Notes: generated by a model not told the origin, from the letters alone. DNA of 18,580 nucleotides from Proteiniphilum sp. UBA4977 (GCA_002398565.1 DGZP01000034.1:1-18580), one strand, 5' to 3'. Counted from the first letter of the stretch, positions 7,477 through 14,858 are shown. Translations and numbers: made by a program.

Positions 7477-8406
7477 TCAGTTTAGTTGTACACTGCATTC
7501 CACTTTCGATTCGATAAATAGCGGTTGTTTCACCTCGTTGAGGGAAACCTCGATTTCGCGGATGCGGCGATCTTCGAGGTCGGTTCCGCTATCGGAAAAT
7601 AGCGATTTTCTTTTCAAGTCGGGTGAAATGTGTACGATCTCACCGGTAGCAGCCACTTCGTCATTGCCATGAAGATTTATTCTACAGGGTTGTCCCAACT
7701 GAAGCTTATGGGCAAACAGCTCATCGATCTCCACCATCACCACCAGGGGCTTGTCAGGAGAGATCCTTCCATATTGCTGATATTGGCTCACAGCTTCACC
7801 CACACGGGGAGCAAGATCCAGTAGTATACCATCGCTGGGGGCACGGAATACTTTTTTCTGAAGATCGTCCACCCTGGAAGCACGCTGAATTTTTAGTTCA
7901 TTCAGTTGCGATTGCTGTAGCCTGTAGTCGTTCTCCAGCCTTTTTATTTGCTCGGTTCCCCGATCGAACTCATTCTGCAGCGTGCGTACATTTTCCCCGG
8001 TAGTGGCGCCCACAACCAGTAGTTCCTTGGCATCTTTAAGCAGGCGCTCTTGTTCTGTGTATAAGATCCGCTGCTGCTCCAGCATGATCCTTGCCGATTC
8101 CATCGTTAGCTCCTGCGATTTTAACCGGGAATCAACCTCTCTGACCGCCAGCTCCTCGTCGCTGCTGCAGAGTGAAAGAATCAGCTCACCCTCCTCGATG
8201 TGTTCCCCCGCTTTCCGGTGCATCTCCTTCACGATGCCCGATGCCGGGGCGGCCAGTTCAATCACGCCACCTTGTGGCACTACCTTGCCGATGCCGACAA
8301 TCTGCTGTGGAGTAAGTCCGGTTTGTGACGGGGTGGTTTTTTCCTGTTTGTTGTCACATGCTGCCAGTAGCAGTGTGGCTGTAAGGAGAACAATTTGTCG
8401 CTTCAT
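7477..8406 (-). CDS. Periplasmic adaptor (HlyD/DevB-like membrane-fusion protein), lipoprotein
   Basis: A 309-residue membrane-fusion protein. The signal peptide ends in the lipobox LAAC, giving lipidated Cys17 followed by Asp18. In E. coli, Asp at +2 keeps lipoproteins in the inner membrane, as in AcrA, which suits an adaptor. A split lipoyl domain (about 44-80 and 185-215) brackets an alpha-hairpin coiled coil (about 83-178), followed by beta-barrel and membrane-proximal parts. GKVVPQGGVIELAAPASG (40-57) and the late DRRIREIEVSL segment (279-289) resemble DevB. It bridges the FtsX-type permease and the TolC-like channel encoded downstream. It lies 69 nt after the ATPase gene and 6 nt before the permease gene. 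Substrate unknown. Confidence 0.88.
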   Translation of the reverse strand: MKRQIVLLTATLLLAACDNKQEKTTPSQTGLTPQQIVGIGKVVPQGGVIELAAPASGIVKEMHRKAGEHIEEGELILSLCSSDEELAVREVDSRLKSQELTMESARIMLEQQRILYTEQERLLKDAKELLVVGATTGENVRTLQNEFDRGTEQIKRLENDYRLQQSQLNELKIQRASRVDDLQKKVFRAPSDGILLDLAPRVGEAVSQYQQYGRISPDKPLVVMVEIDELFAHKLQLGQPCRINLHGNDEVAATGEIVHISPDLKRKSLFSDSGTDLEDRRIREIEVSLNEVKQPLFIESKVECSVQLN

Positions 8407-8475
8407 TTTATAGTAAATTTATTGTCAACGTAAAAAACGATTCTTACAGGGTTTTATTCTGATTTGGCAGGTTTT

Positions 8476-9168
8476 TCAAAAACCATCCTCCATGGCTGTT
8501 TCGCTGATTCTTCCCTCCGAGACGTAGATGGTTCTGTCGGCATACTTCTTCAACCTCACATCGTGGGTAACCACAATTACAGCCCGGTCATCCAGCGAGA
8601 GCTGGCTCAGCATATCCATCACCATTCTGGCACTTTTGTGATCGAGGGAGGCAGTCGGTTCGTCGCACAGGATCAGTTGCGGGTTTGTTACCAGGGAGCG
8701 GGCAATGGCTATTCTCTGCTGCTGCCCCCCGCTGAGGTTTCTGGGAAGGTTGTATATGCGATCCTCCATGCCGAATTTACGGATCAGCTCCATTGCCCTT
8801 CTTTTCGCCTCTTTTCGCTTCACACCCTGCAGCAGGAGGGGTTCCATCACATTCTCCAATGCGTTCAACGGCGCCAGCAGGTTGAAACCCTGAAAGACAA
8901 AGCCGATGTGCTGCAGGCGGAGATGGGCCAGTTCTTTTTCGGAGAGGTCGTTCACACAGGTATCTCCCACCCATACCTGTCCTGTGGAAGGGTAGATCAC
9001 GGAGCCAAGGAGCGACAAGAGGGTGGTTTTCCCCGAACCGGAAGGACCTACAAGTAAGGTGATTTCACCGGTTCTGAACTCGGTAGTTGTGGGCTGTAGA
9101 GCTACAATGGTAGATTCTCCGGTCTTATACTCCTTTCCCGCCTCTATTAGTCGTGCTGCAATTTTCAT
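8476..9168 (-). CDS. ABC transporter ATPase of the DevA/MacB/LolD family
   Basis: A 230-residue nucleotide-binding subunit that powers the permease at 6334-7470. Walker A GPSGSGKT (41-48), Q-loop Gln93, signature LSGGQ (145-149), Walker B LILCDEP with Glu170, and switch His202 are all present, so it should be active. It is closest in style to LolD/MacB/DevA. The ATG at 9168 is chosen over an in-frame TTG at 9189, because the TTG lies inside the probable -7 promoter box and adds only seven residues. It is the first gene of the exporter operon, followed by adaptor, permease and TolC-like channel. Regulation probably acts through the inverted repeat flanking its promoter. Confidence 0.9.
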   Translation of the reverse strand: MKIAARLIEAGKEYKTGESTIVALQPTTTEFRTGEITLLVGPSGSGKTTLLSLLGSVIYPSTGQVWVGDTCVNDLSEKELAHLRLQHIGFVFQGFNLLAPLNALENVMEPLLLQGVKRKEAKRRAMELIRKFGMEDRIYNLPRNLSGGQQQRIAIARSLVTNPQLILCDEPTASLDHKSARMVMDMLSQLSLDDRAVIVVTHDVRLKKYADRTIYVSEGRISETAMEDGF

Positions 9169-9170
9169 GT

Positions 9171-9224
9171 GATCAGTTTGAAATAACAAAAGAAAGCATT
9201 AAATCTCAAATTAGCAAACTGATC
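9171..9224 (-). promoter_or_regulatory. Exporter promoter flanked by a perfect 10-bp inverted repeat
   Basis: GATCAGTTTG (9171-9180) and CAAACTGATC (9215-9224) are exact reverse complements separated by 34 nt. On the minus strand the upstream arm contains TTTG (9215-9218), which serves as a -33 box. After a 20-nt spacer comes TTCTTTTG (9187-9194), which differs from the Bacteroidetes -7 consensus TAnnTTTG at one fixed position. The downstream arm would lie at or just after the start site and ends 2 nt before the ATG. The arms are 44 bp apart centre to centre, about four helical turns, which fits a repressor binding both arms. Alternatively the arms could fold in RNA if transcription starts further upstream. 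Confidence 0.5.
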
Positions 9225-9255
9225 TAAAAGAAACAGACAGATGAATAGTATCAAT

Positions 9256-9274
9256 GAGACAGGCATCCTGTCTC
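9256..9274. repeat. Perfect 8-bp hairpin between MnmD and the exporter operon
   Basis: GAGACAGG and CCTGTCTC are exact inverted arms around a 3-nt loop, located 22 nt past the MnmD stop. On the minus strand, where MnmD is read, no T-run follows, so it is not a classic intrinsic terminator in that direction. On the plus strand a T-rich TTTCTT follows, but no plus-strand gene ends there. It may still be the 3' end structure of the MnmD transcript. Confidence 0.45.
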
Positions 9275-9296
9275 TTTCTTCCCTCGACAACTTCGT

Positions 9297-10094
9297 CTAT
9301 AGTTTTGTAGCTCTTAATATCTCTCTCTTCCCGGGAGGTCCGGGAAGCCTTTCTACCTGAAACCCGGCTGTCTGAAGCATCCTCCTCACCATCCCCTTGG
9401 CACAGTAGGTAGTGAGGATGGCATCCCGGTTGGATAAGTTGTAGAGGTGATTAAAAATGTCCTGCGTCCACATTTCCGGCTGTTTATCAGGTGCAAAAGC
9501 GTCGTAATAGATCAGATCGAATCCTCTTTCCGGAATAAAAGTGGCAGGCCTGCTGAAATCGGTTTGTTGCTTTAGCAGTGTGAAGCCAGGGGTTAAAGTT
9601 ATTGCTTGTTCCCAGGGCGATGTATGGAGCCGGAGGAATAACGCCTGAAGATCCCCTGCTTTAACATCTATGAAGTTATGAGCGGGATAATTGAGTTTCT
9701 GTGCGGCTTCGCAGGTAATGGGGTAACGCTCGATACTCAGGTAACATATATTTACATTTGCTTTTTCCGTTTCCAGCAAAGTGAGGAAAGCGTTGAGCCC
9801 TGTACCGAATCCGATTTCCAGCAGGTTAATTTCCCTCCTGGCTTGTAAAGGGTGTTCCGGGAAAAGCAGTTGTCGCTTCTTCCCCGTCTCAGGTTGCTCC
9901 CACGTTTCCCCCAGCGCGGAAGATCGTAATGAAAGCCTGTGAAGCAGCCCCTCCCGGATAAAGACATGCATCGACTCCTGCATGGCGCCATGCGTGGAGT
10001 GATAATGCTCATTCATCTCTGGTATATACAGCGTATGTGATCCATCTTCTGTGATCTGGATGATGGGTGGAAGAGACTGTTTGTTTGAAAGCAT
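9297..10094 (-). CDS. mnmD: tRNA (mnm5s2U34) methyltransferase MnmD, stand-alone
   Basis: A 265-residue SAM-dependent methyltransferase corresponding to the N-terminal half of MnmC (DUF752). It makes 5-methylaminomethyl-uridine from the aminomethyl form at wobble position 34 of tRNAs such as Lys, Glu and Gln. The MnmC-like entry motif HYHSTHGAMQES (30-41), the SAM-binding motif LLEIGFGTGLNAF (91-103), the motif YYDAFAPDKQPEMWT (196-210) and the C-terminal segment PGPPGKREIL (251-260) are all present. The oxidase half of MnmC is absent, as in other stand-alone MnmD proteins. The ATG at 10094 is preferred; an in-frame TTG at 10166 would add 24 residues with no family support. It is divergent from the metal-uptake genes and followed by a hairpin. 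Confidence 0.9.
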   Translation of the reverse strand: MLSNKQSLPPIIQITEDGSHTLYIPEMNEHYHSTHGAMQESMHVFIREGLLHRLSLRSSALGETWEQPETGKKRQLLFPEHPLQARREINLLEIGFGTGLNAFLTLLETEKANVNICYLSIERYPITCEAAQKLNYPAHNFIDVKAGDLQALFLRLHTSPWEQAITLTPGFTLLKQQTDFSRPATFIPERGFDLIYYDAFAPDKQPEMWTQDIFNHLYNLSNRDAILTTYCAKGMVRRMLQTAGFQVERLPGPPGKREILRATKL

Positions 10095-10181
10095 AGAAAT
10101 AAATTGTATGAAGTTTTGTGATAGCGTGCCTATGTTACGGAACGAGATGGATGAAACTGATTGCAATCTGCGGCAACAAAA

Positions 10182-10200
10182 ATAAACAAACTTTGTTTAT
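10182..10200. promoter_or_regulatory. Perfect 19-bp palindrome (9-1-9), candidate Fur/Zur-family operator
   Basis: ATAAACAAACTTTGTTTAT is a perfect inverted repeat with 9-bp arms and a single central base, the architecture of Fur-family operators. It lies between mnmD and the ZnuA-like gene. It sits 26 nt upstream of the candidate -7 box of the metal-uptake gene and overlaps a possible minus-strand -7 box (TATTTTTG, 10177-10184). Zinc-uptake genes are commonly repressed by Zur, so a Zur-like operator is the natural reading, although the sequence itself is AT-rich and unlike the proteobacterial Zur box. Assignment to Zur is inference. Confidence 0.5.
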
Positions 10201-10226
10201 GATTTTCGGCAAAGAGCGAAATTAGC

Positions 10227-10234
10227 TACATTTG
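10227..10234 (+). promoter_or_regulatory. -7 promoter box of the metal-uptake genes
   Basis: TACATTTG matches the Bacteroidetes -7 consensus TAnnTTTG exactly and would give a short leader of roughly 10 nt before the ATG at 10252. The -33 region, around 10203-10206, is only T-rich, which suits a promoter regulated through the nearby palindrome. Confidence 0.5.
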
Positions 10235-10251
10235 CTGATCAAACTTATCCG

Positions 10252-11136
10252 ATGAAAAAATATTTTTTTTATATTTTATTTCCCATACTGCTTCTCGCAT
10301 GTCAGGAAGCGAACAAAAAAGAGGGTGCCGGACAAAAGGCGGTACTTACCGTCACCATTGAACCGCAACGTTTTTTTCTTGAACAGATTGTGGGTAACGC
10401 CTTTGCTATCAATACGCTCGTGCCTCCCGGAGCCAGTCCTGAAACCTACGAGCCGGCCCCGTCGGTGATGGTGGAGATGGGGAATAGTCGGCTCTATTTT
10501 ATGGTGGGCAACCTCGGATTTGAGCAGGTATGGAGTGAACGGTTGTCGATTAACAATCCACATATGACCATTGTGAATTGTTCGGAAGGTATTGACAGGT
10601 TGGGAGATGAAGACCACACAGGTCAAGCACACGATCATGTTCATGGCGACGTTGATCCCCACGTTTGGTCATCGCCCGGAGCCGTAAAAATAATGGCCGG
10701 CAATATGCTGGAGGCGGTAGTGAAAGTTGATCCTGAAAACGAAGAGCGCTATCGTTCAAATTTTGCCCGGTTCACCCTGAAAATTAACGAAACCGATAGT
10801 CTCATACAAGAAAAACTTAGCCATGCCATCTCCCGTTCTTTTATCATTTATCATCCGGCACTCGCCTATTTCGCAGATGAATATAACTTGCACCAGCACA
10901 GTGTGGAGTTTCAGGGAAAAAACCCGTCCCCGGCGCAGATGAAAGCACTGGTTGACCTGGCCCGTAAAGAGCAGATTCGTACTTTGTTCATCCAAAAGGG
11001 ATTCGATAAAAAAAATATGGAAGTCATTGCCCGGGAGACCGGGGCTGAAGTGTTTGAGATTGATCCGTTGAATTACGAATGGGATAAGGAGTTACTGCGT
11101 ATGGCCGACATACTATCGCGTGATGCAAATGAATAA
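10252..11136 (+). CDS. ZnuA-like metal ABC transporter substrate-binding lipoprotein
   Basis: A 294-residue cluster-A-I binding protein, most likely for zinc, possibly manganese. A lipoprotein signal ends in LLLAC with lipidated Cys17. Metal-ligand positions by family alignment: Glu64 in GASPETYEP, where E. coli ZnuA has His; His137 in DPHVW; His201 in YHPA; and Asp271 in EIDPL. A His/Asp-rich loop (about 119-137, DEDHTGQAHDHVHGDVDPH) precedes the second ligand, as in zinc-specific ZnuA proteins, and favours zinc. The Glu substitution leaves some doubt about specificity. The ABC ATPase gene overlaps its 3' end. It is transcribed divergently from mnmD with a 9-1-9 palindrome between. Confidence 0.88.
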   Translation: MKKYFFYILFPILLLACQEANKKEGAGQKAVLTVTIEPQRFFLEQIVGNAFAINTLVPPGASPETYEPAPSVMVEMGNSRLYFMVGNLGFEQVWSERLSINNPHMTIVNCSEGIDRLGDEDHTGQAHDHVHGDVDPHVWSSPGAVKIMAGNMLEAVVKVDPENEERYRSNFARFTLKINETDSLIQEKLSHAISRSFIIYHPALAYFADEYNLHQHSVEFQGKNPSPAQMKALVDLARKEQIRTLFIQKGFDKKNMEVIARETGAEVFEIDPLNYEWDKELLRMADILSRDANE

Positions 11137-11929
11137 GCTGATTGATATAAATAACCTGACTGTTGGTTACGAAAACAAGCCGAATGTGTTGAAAGATGTA
11201 TCCCTGACCATCTGCAAAGATGATTTTCTCGGTATCATCGGACCGAACGGCGGTGGGAAGACTACACTCCTGAAAGCGATTCTGGGATTGATAAAACCAC
11301 AGTCGGGATCAGTTACTTTTTATGACCACGGGCAAAAAACACCCTTCCTCAACATAGGTTATCTGCCCCAGATCAATCAGATCGATAAAAAATTTCCCAT
11401 TTCCGTTTCGGAAGTAATCCTGTCGGGGCTCAAGCCCTCAGGGCATTTTTTCAGGAGATACGCCTCGAAAGATAAGCAGAAGGTGAAAGGCGTGGCTGAG
11501 CGTCTGGGCGTGGAGCAGCTTTTGTCGCGTTCCATCGGTGAGCTTTCGGGTGGCCAGCTTCAGCGGGTGTTGCTGGGAAGAGCCATTATTGACAGCCCGA
11601 AACTTATTATTCTCGATGAGCCGAGCACCTATGTGGATAAGCTTTTTGAAACCAATTTCTACAAACTGCTAGGCGACATCAACAAGGATATCGCCATCAT
11701 GCTGGTATCCCACGATGTGGGAACCATTATCTCACTGGTGAAAAATATAGCCTGTGTGAATCAGGGCTTACACTATCATTCGGGTTCCAATATTTCGCAG
11801 GAATGGCTGAACAATGCCTACGAATCGTGCCCCATTGAGATATTGGGGCACGGTGCACTTCCACACCGGGTACTGCTACAACATGATCACCCGGACACGG
11901 AACCGCATTCACACGATGAAATGCGGTGA
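11129..11929 (+). CDS. ZnuC-like metal ABC transporter ATPase
   Basis: A 266-residue ATPase. Walker A GPNGGGKTT (38-46), signature LSGGQ (139-143), Walker B LIILDEP with Glu164, and switch His195 are intact. The C-terminal tail is His-rich (HGALPHRVLLQHDHPD, then HSHDE), which suggests metal sensing or buffering. The ATG at 11129 overlaps the binding-protein stop by 8 nt; GTG at 11120 or ATG at 11123 are alternatives adding two or three residues. The expected membrane permease (ZnuB-like) is not encoded in the window: the next gene is asd on the other strand, 8 nt past this stop. The permease must therefore be elsewhere, or the system is split. Confidence 0.88.
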   Translation: MNKLIDINNLTVGYENKPNVLKDVSLTICKDDFLGIIGPNGGGKTTLLKAILGLIKPQSGSVTFYDHGQKTPFLNIGYLPQINQIDKKFPISVSEVILSGLKPSGHFFRRYASKDKQKVKGVAERLGVEQLLSRSIGELSGGQLQRVLLGRAIIDSPKLIILDEPSTYVDKLFETNFYKLLGDINKDIAIMLVSHDVGTIISLVKNIACVNQGLHYHSGSNISQEWLNNAYESCPIEILGHGALPHRVLLQHDHPDTEPHSHDEMR

Positions 11930-11937
11930 GGGACGGC

Positions 11938-12936
11938 TTATTGGCTGATCAGATACTCTGCGATTTGTACGGCATTGAGCGCGGCACCCTTGCGGATTTG
12001 GTCCGAAACGGTCCAGAAGGTTAGCCCGTTCTCGTTGGTCAGGTCCTTGCGGATGCGTCCCACGTAGACAGGATCTTTACCGGTGAGATCCAATGGCATG
12101 GGGTACTCCTTATTGGCCGGGTTGTCGATCACTACCACCCCTTTGGCATTGCTGAAGGCGGCACGGGCCTCTTCCAGCGACAGTGGACGCTCCGTCTCGA
12201 TCCAGATGGCCTCGGAATGGGCACGCATCACCGGGACACGCACGCAGGTGGCACTTACCTCAATATTGGAGTGCATGATCTTGCGTGTTTCGTTGTACAT
12301 CTTCATCTCCTCCTTCGTGTATCCGTTGTCGGTGAATACATCAACCTGCGGAATCAGGTTGTATGCCAGCTGATAGGCAAATTTTGAAACGGTAGGTTTT
12401 TCGCCGTTTATCAGTTGGGTGTGTTGATCTTCTAGTTCCTGCATAGCTGCAGCACCGGCACCCGAGGCGGCCTGGTATGTAGCTACATGTACTTTTTTTA
12501 TGTGGGTGATATCTTCGATTGCCTTCAGTGCTACCACTAGCTGTGCGGTGGTGCAGTTGGGGTTGGCGATGATGCCGCGCGGTGTGCGGAGCGCATCTTC
12601 GGCGTTCACCTCCGGCACCACGAGTGGTACATCTTCCTCCATACGGAAAGCGCTGGAGTTATCGATCATGATGGCACCATATTTGGTAATGGTTCCGGCA
12701 TATTCCAGCGAAGTACCGCCACCGGCAGATACAAACGCTATGTTGATATCCTTGAAGTCGTCGTTGTGCTGCAACTCCTTCACGGCAATTTCTTTCCCCT
12801 TAAAGTTATAGACAGTTCCGGCACTCCTTGAAGAGCCAAACAAATGCAATTCATCCAGGGGGAAATTTCTTTCTTCCAGTACGCGGAGTAACTCCTGACC
12901 CACAGCTCCGCTGGTACCTACAATAGCGATGTTCAT
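11938..12936 (-). CDS. asd: Aspartate-semialdehyde dehydrogenase
   Basis: A 332-residue NADPH-dependent enzyme that reduces L-aspartyl-4-phosphate to L-aspartate-4-semialdehyde, the branch point to lysine, diaminopimelate, threonine and methionine. The Rossmann motif GTSGAVGQE (7-15), catalytic Cys128 in NPNCTT, substrate-binding Gln155 in YQAASGAG, Arg233, and base His240 in RVPVMRAHSE are present. Length is normal for the family. It is a single-gene unit with its own near-consensus promoter at 12986-13018 and a leader of about 40 nt, ending convergently with the metal ATPase gene. Cytoplasmic. Nothing unusual. Confidence 0.96.
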   Translation of the reverse strand: MNIAIVGTSGAVGQELLRVLEERNFPLDELHLFGSSRSAGTVYNFKGKEIAVKELQHNDDFKDINIAFVSAGGGTSLEYAGTITKYGAIMIDNSSAFRMEEDVPLVVPEVNAEDALRTPRGIIANPNCTTAQLVVALKAIEDITHIKKVHVATYQAASGAGAAAMQELEDQHTQLINGEKPTVSKFAYQLAYNLIPQVDVFTDNGYTKEEMKMYNETRKIMHSNIEVSATCVRVPVMRAHSEAIWIETERPLSLEEARAAFSNAKGVVVIDNPANKEYPMPLDLTGKDPVYVGRIRKDLTNENGLTFWTVSDQIRKGAALNAVQIAEYLISQ

Positions 12937-12985
12937 ACGATTAATTTTTTATATTGATAACCATTTATTCATGAAATAAAGATCA

Positions 12986-13018
12986 CAAAGATATAAAAAA
13001 GGGAATGGAAGTAGCAAA
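12986..13018 (-). promoter_or_regulatory. asd promoter
   Basis: On the minus strand, -33 TTTG (13015-13018), a 21-nt spacer and -7 TATCTTTG (12986-12993) match the Bacteroidetes vegetative promoter (TTTG, 19-21 nt, TAnnTTTG). The start site should fall near 12980, giving a leader of about 40-45 nt. Confidence 0.75.
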
Positions 13019-13033
13019 CTGAAAATGTTAAAC

Positions 13034-13345
13034 TTAACTGATGGCTATTTTTTTTGTTATCTTCCCGATTTTAAGGATATAAAATCCCTTCGACAGGGAG
13101 AGTAAATATTCATTGGTTCCTGCTTTCACGCGACGGCTGTATACTTTCACACCCATGATGTTATAAATCTCCAGTATGTCGTCCTTGGGCAGGTTCTCAA
13201 TGGTGAGCCGGTTCTCCGACAGCTTTATGTTTACCTTTTCCGGTGTCTCCATTATACTCCTCCGGGGATTCTCCTGCGACAGGAGTGAAAATCCCATTCC
13301 CCCCGACAGGAGGGCCGTCAAAAGGATGACATAGAAATGTTTCAT
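13034..13345 (-). CDS. Small secreted protein resembling a lone T9SS C-terminal sorting domain
   Basis: A 103-residue protein. Residues 1-23 form a signal peptide (hydrophobic core about 5-21). After a short linker, residues about 38-103 read like a type A type-IX-secretion C-terminal domain: LEIYNIMGVKVYSRRV, then LSLSKGFYILKIG, ending in a basic stretch, KITKKIAIS. Such domains normally sit behind a large passenger; here there is none. It may be a remnant of a larger gene, a small cargo, or a protein that borrowed the fold. It starts 15 nt after RNase Z stops and probably ends that operon. Function unknown; an alternative is an ordinary small secreted beta-sandwich protein. Confidence 0.7.
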   Translation of the reverse strand: MKHFYVILLTALLSGGMGFSLLSQENPRRSIMETPEKVNIKLSENRLTIENLPKDDILEIYNIMGVKVYSRRVKAGTNEYLLSLSKGFYILKIGKITKKIAIS

Positions 13346-13360
13346 AGAATCTGGATCACC

Positions 13361-14275
13361 TCACAAAGATACTGTTTTTCCCTCAACGGCAAGTTCTGTA
13401 TGGGGAAAAACGGCTACGGCCTCTTTCAGGAGCGAACCTATTTCACTGTATCGCGATGAATAATGACCGATTATTAACTTTTTCACTCCGGCTGCCACGG
13501 CTATTTCGGCAGCCTGACGGGCAGTGGAGTGGAATGTTTCTTCAGCGCGCACCAGTTCACTCTCGGCAAATGTGGCCTCGTGATAAAGCAGATCCACATT
13601 TTTAATATGGGGAATGATCTCGGGCGCATAAGCCGTGTCGGAGCAATATGCGTAAATCCGGGCAGGATTGCCGGGGCAGGTGAGGTGCTCGTTGAGTATG
13701 AGGGCACCTTCGGGAGTGAGATAGTCGGCTCCGTTTTTAATCTCCTGTATCCGCCTCACAGGGATATGATAAAAGTCGATCATCTCCCGTATGATGTGGC
13801 GTGGTGACTCTTTCTTCTCAAAGAGAAACCCATTCGCGTCAATGCGGTGCTTCAGCGGGAAGGAACTTACTTTTATTGTTTTGTTTTCATAAAGCAGCTC
13901 CCCGGCATTGGGATTCAATGGGAAGATATTTATCTTGAAAGACATATGTTTACCCAAGTAGGTCAGAAGCGGGTTTAGCAGAAAATCGATCTCCTTGTGG
14001 GCATAGATATTCAGATCGGCTGTTCTTCCCAGCAGGCTGAGTGTAGACAGCAGGCCGGGCAAACCGAAGATATGATCTCCGTGCAGATGAGAGATAAAAA
14101 CACTATGGAGTCTGCTTATGCGGGCCTTATACTTCCGCATTTGCAACTGTGTACCCTCACCGCAATCGATCATGAACAGCTTCTCGTCCATGTCGATCAG
14201 TTGCGAGGGAGGGTGGTGCAGTGTGGTAGGCATGGCCGATCCGCAACCCAGTATGGTTATCTCGAATTTAGTCAT
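13361..14275 (-). CDS. rnz: Ribonuclease Z (tRNA 3'-end endonuclease)
   Basis: A 304-residue metallo-beta-lactamase-fold nuclease of the short ElaC type. It cleaves tRNA precursors after the discriminator base and so prepares them for CCA addition. Zinc ligands: HLHGDH (His63, His65, Asp67, His68), His143 in PLKHRID, Asp213 in CSDT, and His271 in GHYSSRY. The TFHST segment (247-251) is also typical. The ATG at 14275 is one base after the QueE stop, so it is translationally coupled; a TTG at 14290 would overlap queE. The nearby complete tRNA-Lys gene encodes no full CCA, consistent with a need for this enzyme. Confidence 0.95.
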   Translation of the reverse strand: MTKFEITILGCGSAMPTTLHHPPSQLIDMDEKLFMIDCGEGTQLQMRKYKARISRLHSVFISHLHGDHIFGLPGLLSTLSLLGRTADLNIYAHKEIDFLLNPLLTYLGKHMSFKINIFPLNPNAGELLYENKTIKVSSFPLKHRIDANGFLFEKKESPRHIIREMIDFYHIPVRRIQEIKNGADYLTPEGALILNEHLTCPGNPARIYAYCSDTAYAPEIIPHIKNVDLLYHEATFAESELVRAEETFHSTARQAAEIAVAAGVKKLIIGHYSSRYSEIGSLLKEAVAVFPHTELAVEGKTVSL

Positions 14276-14276
14276 G

Positions 14277-14858
14277 TCAGCGTATGCCAATCAGCTTATG
14301 AATTTGAAGACTCAATGCCCATTGAGGATTATCTTTGATCAGGGAGATACAATAATCTACATTCTCCTGTATGATGCGTTTATTATCGAAAATGGGGCTA
14401 AGCAGGTAGCGTGCTGTCTCCGGGAGGATGGAGATATCGGGTAGAGGATCGCCCTTTTGGATCGGAAACCGCAATTCATCTACATGGGGAATAAGCTCCC
14501 TGACTTTTTCAAAATCCTGTTTTGGGCTACAGGTGATGTAGTCAATACCGGCAGGGATCTTCCGTGTGCCATTGGTCTCAATGGCCTGCAGGTATCCCGC
14601 GTCCTTGAAGAATGCTACGATGGCATCTGTCAACTGCAGTGCCGGTTCGCCTCCTGTCCATATGATCCATTTGCAGCCGTACTGGTTGATTTCATCGAGT
14701 ACTTCGCCGGGAGTCATCTTCACACCCCTTTCGAAGTCTGTATCACAAAAGCTGCATGCAAGGTTGCACTTGGCCAGCCTGATAAAGATGGATGCCTGGC
14801 CGGTGCGTCCCCCCTCACCCTGGAGCGAGTAGAATATCTCATTCACATTCAGGTTCAT
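14277..14858 (-). CDS. queE: 7-carboxy-7-deazaguanine synthase QueE (radical SAM)
   Basis: A 193-residue radical SAM enzyme that converts 6-carboxytetrahydropterin to 7-carboxy-7-deazaguanine, a step towards queuosine in tRNA. The [4Fe-4S]-binding motif is CNLACSFCD, with Cys31, Cys35 and Cys38. The substrate-loop motif YSLQGEGGRTG (10-20) and WTGGEPALQ (SAM site) are present. Length is normal for the short QueE form. It overlaps the queD stop by 20 nt and is followed one base later by RNase Z. queC and the tgt/queA genes are not in the window. Confidence 0.95.
   Translation of the reverse strand: MNLNVNEIFYSLQGEGGRTGQASIFIRLAKCNLACSFCDTDFERGVKMTPGEVLDEINQYGCKWIIWTGGEPALQLTDAIVAFFKDAGYLQAIETNGTRKIPAGIDYITCSPKQDFEKVRELIPHVDELRFPIQKGDPLPDISILPETARYLLSPIFDNKRIIQENVDYCISLIKDNPQWALSLQIHKLIGIR

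Noticed and set aside
6544..7485. A 313-codon open frame on the plus strand opposite the permease
   Set aside because: It is antisense to a permease with clear membrane helices and the LKAIGAS motif; its own translation is Asp/Gly/His-rich with no domain or membrane logic.
8464..9057. A 197-codon open frame opposite the exporter ATPase
   Set aside because: The minus strand carries intact Walker A, signature, Walker B and switch motifs across the same bases.
9169..9189. N-terminal extension of the exporter ATPase from TTG at 9189
   Set aside because: The TTG sits in the probable -7 promoter box and adds seven residues with no family counterpart.
10095..10166. N-terminal extension of MnmD from TTG at 10166
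   Set aside because: The extra 24 residues do not belong to the family, and the ATG at 10094 is well placed.
13271..13285. Inverted repeat CTCCTG-CGA-CAGGAG
   Set aside because: It lies inside the coding sequence of the small secreted protein and has no T-run, so a terminator or operator role is not supported.
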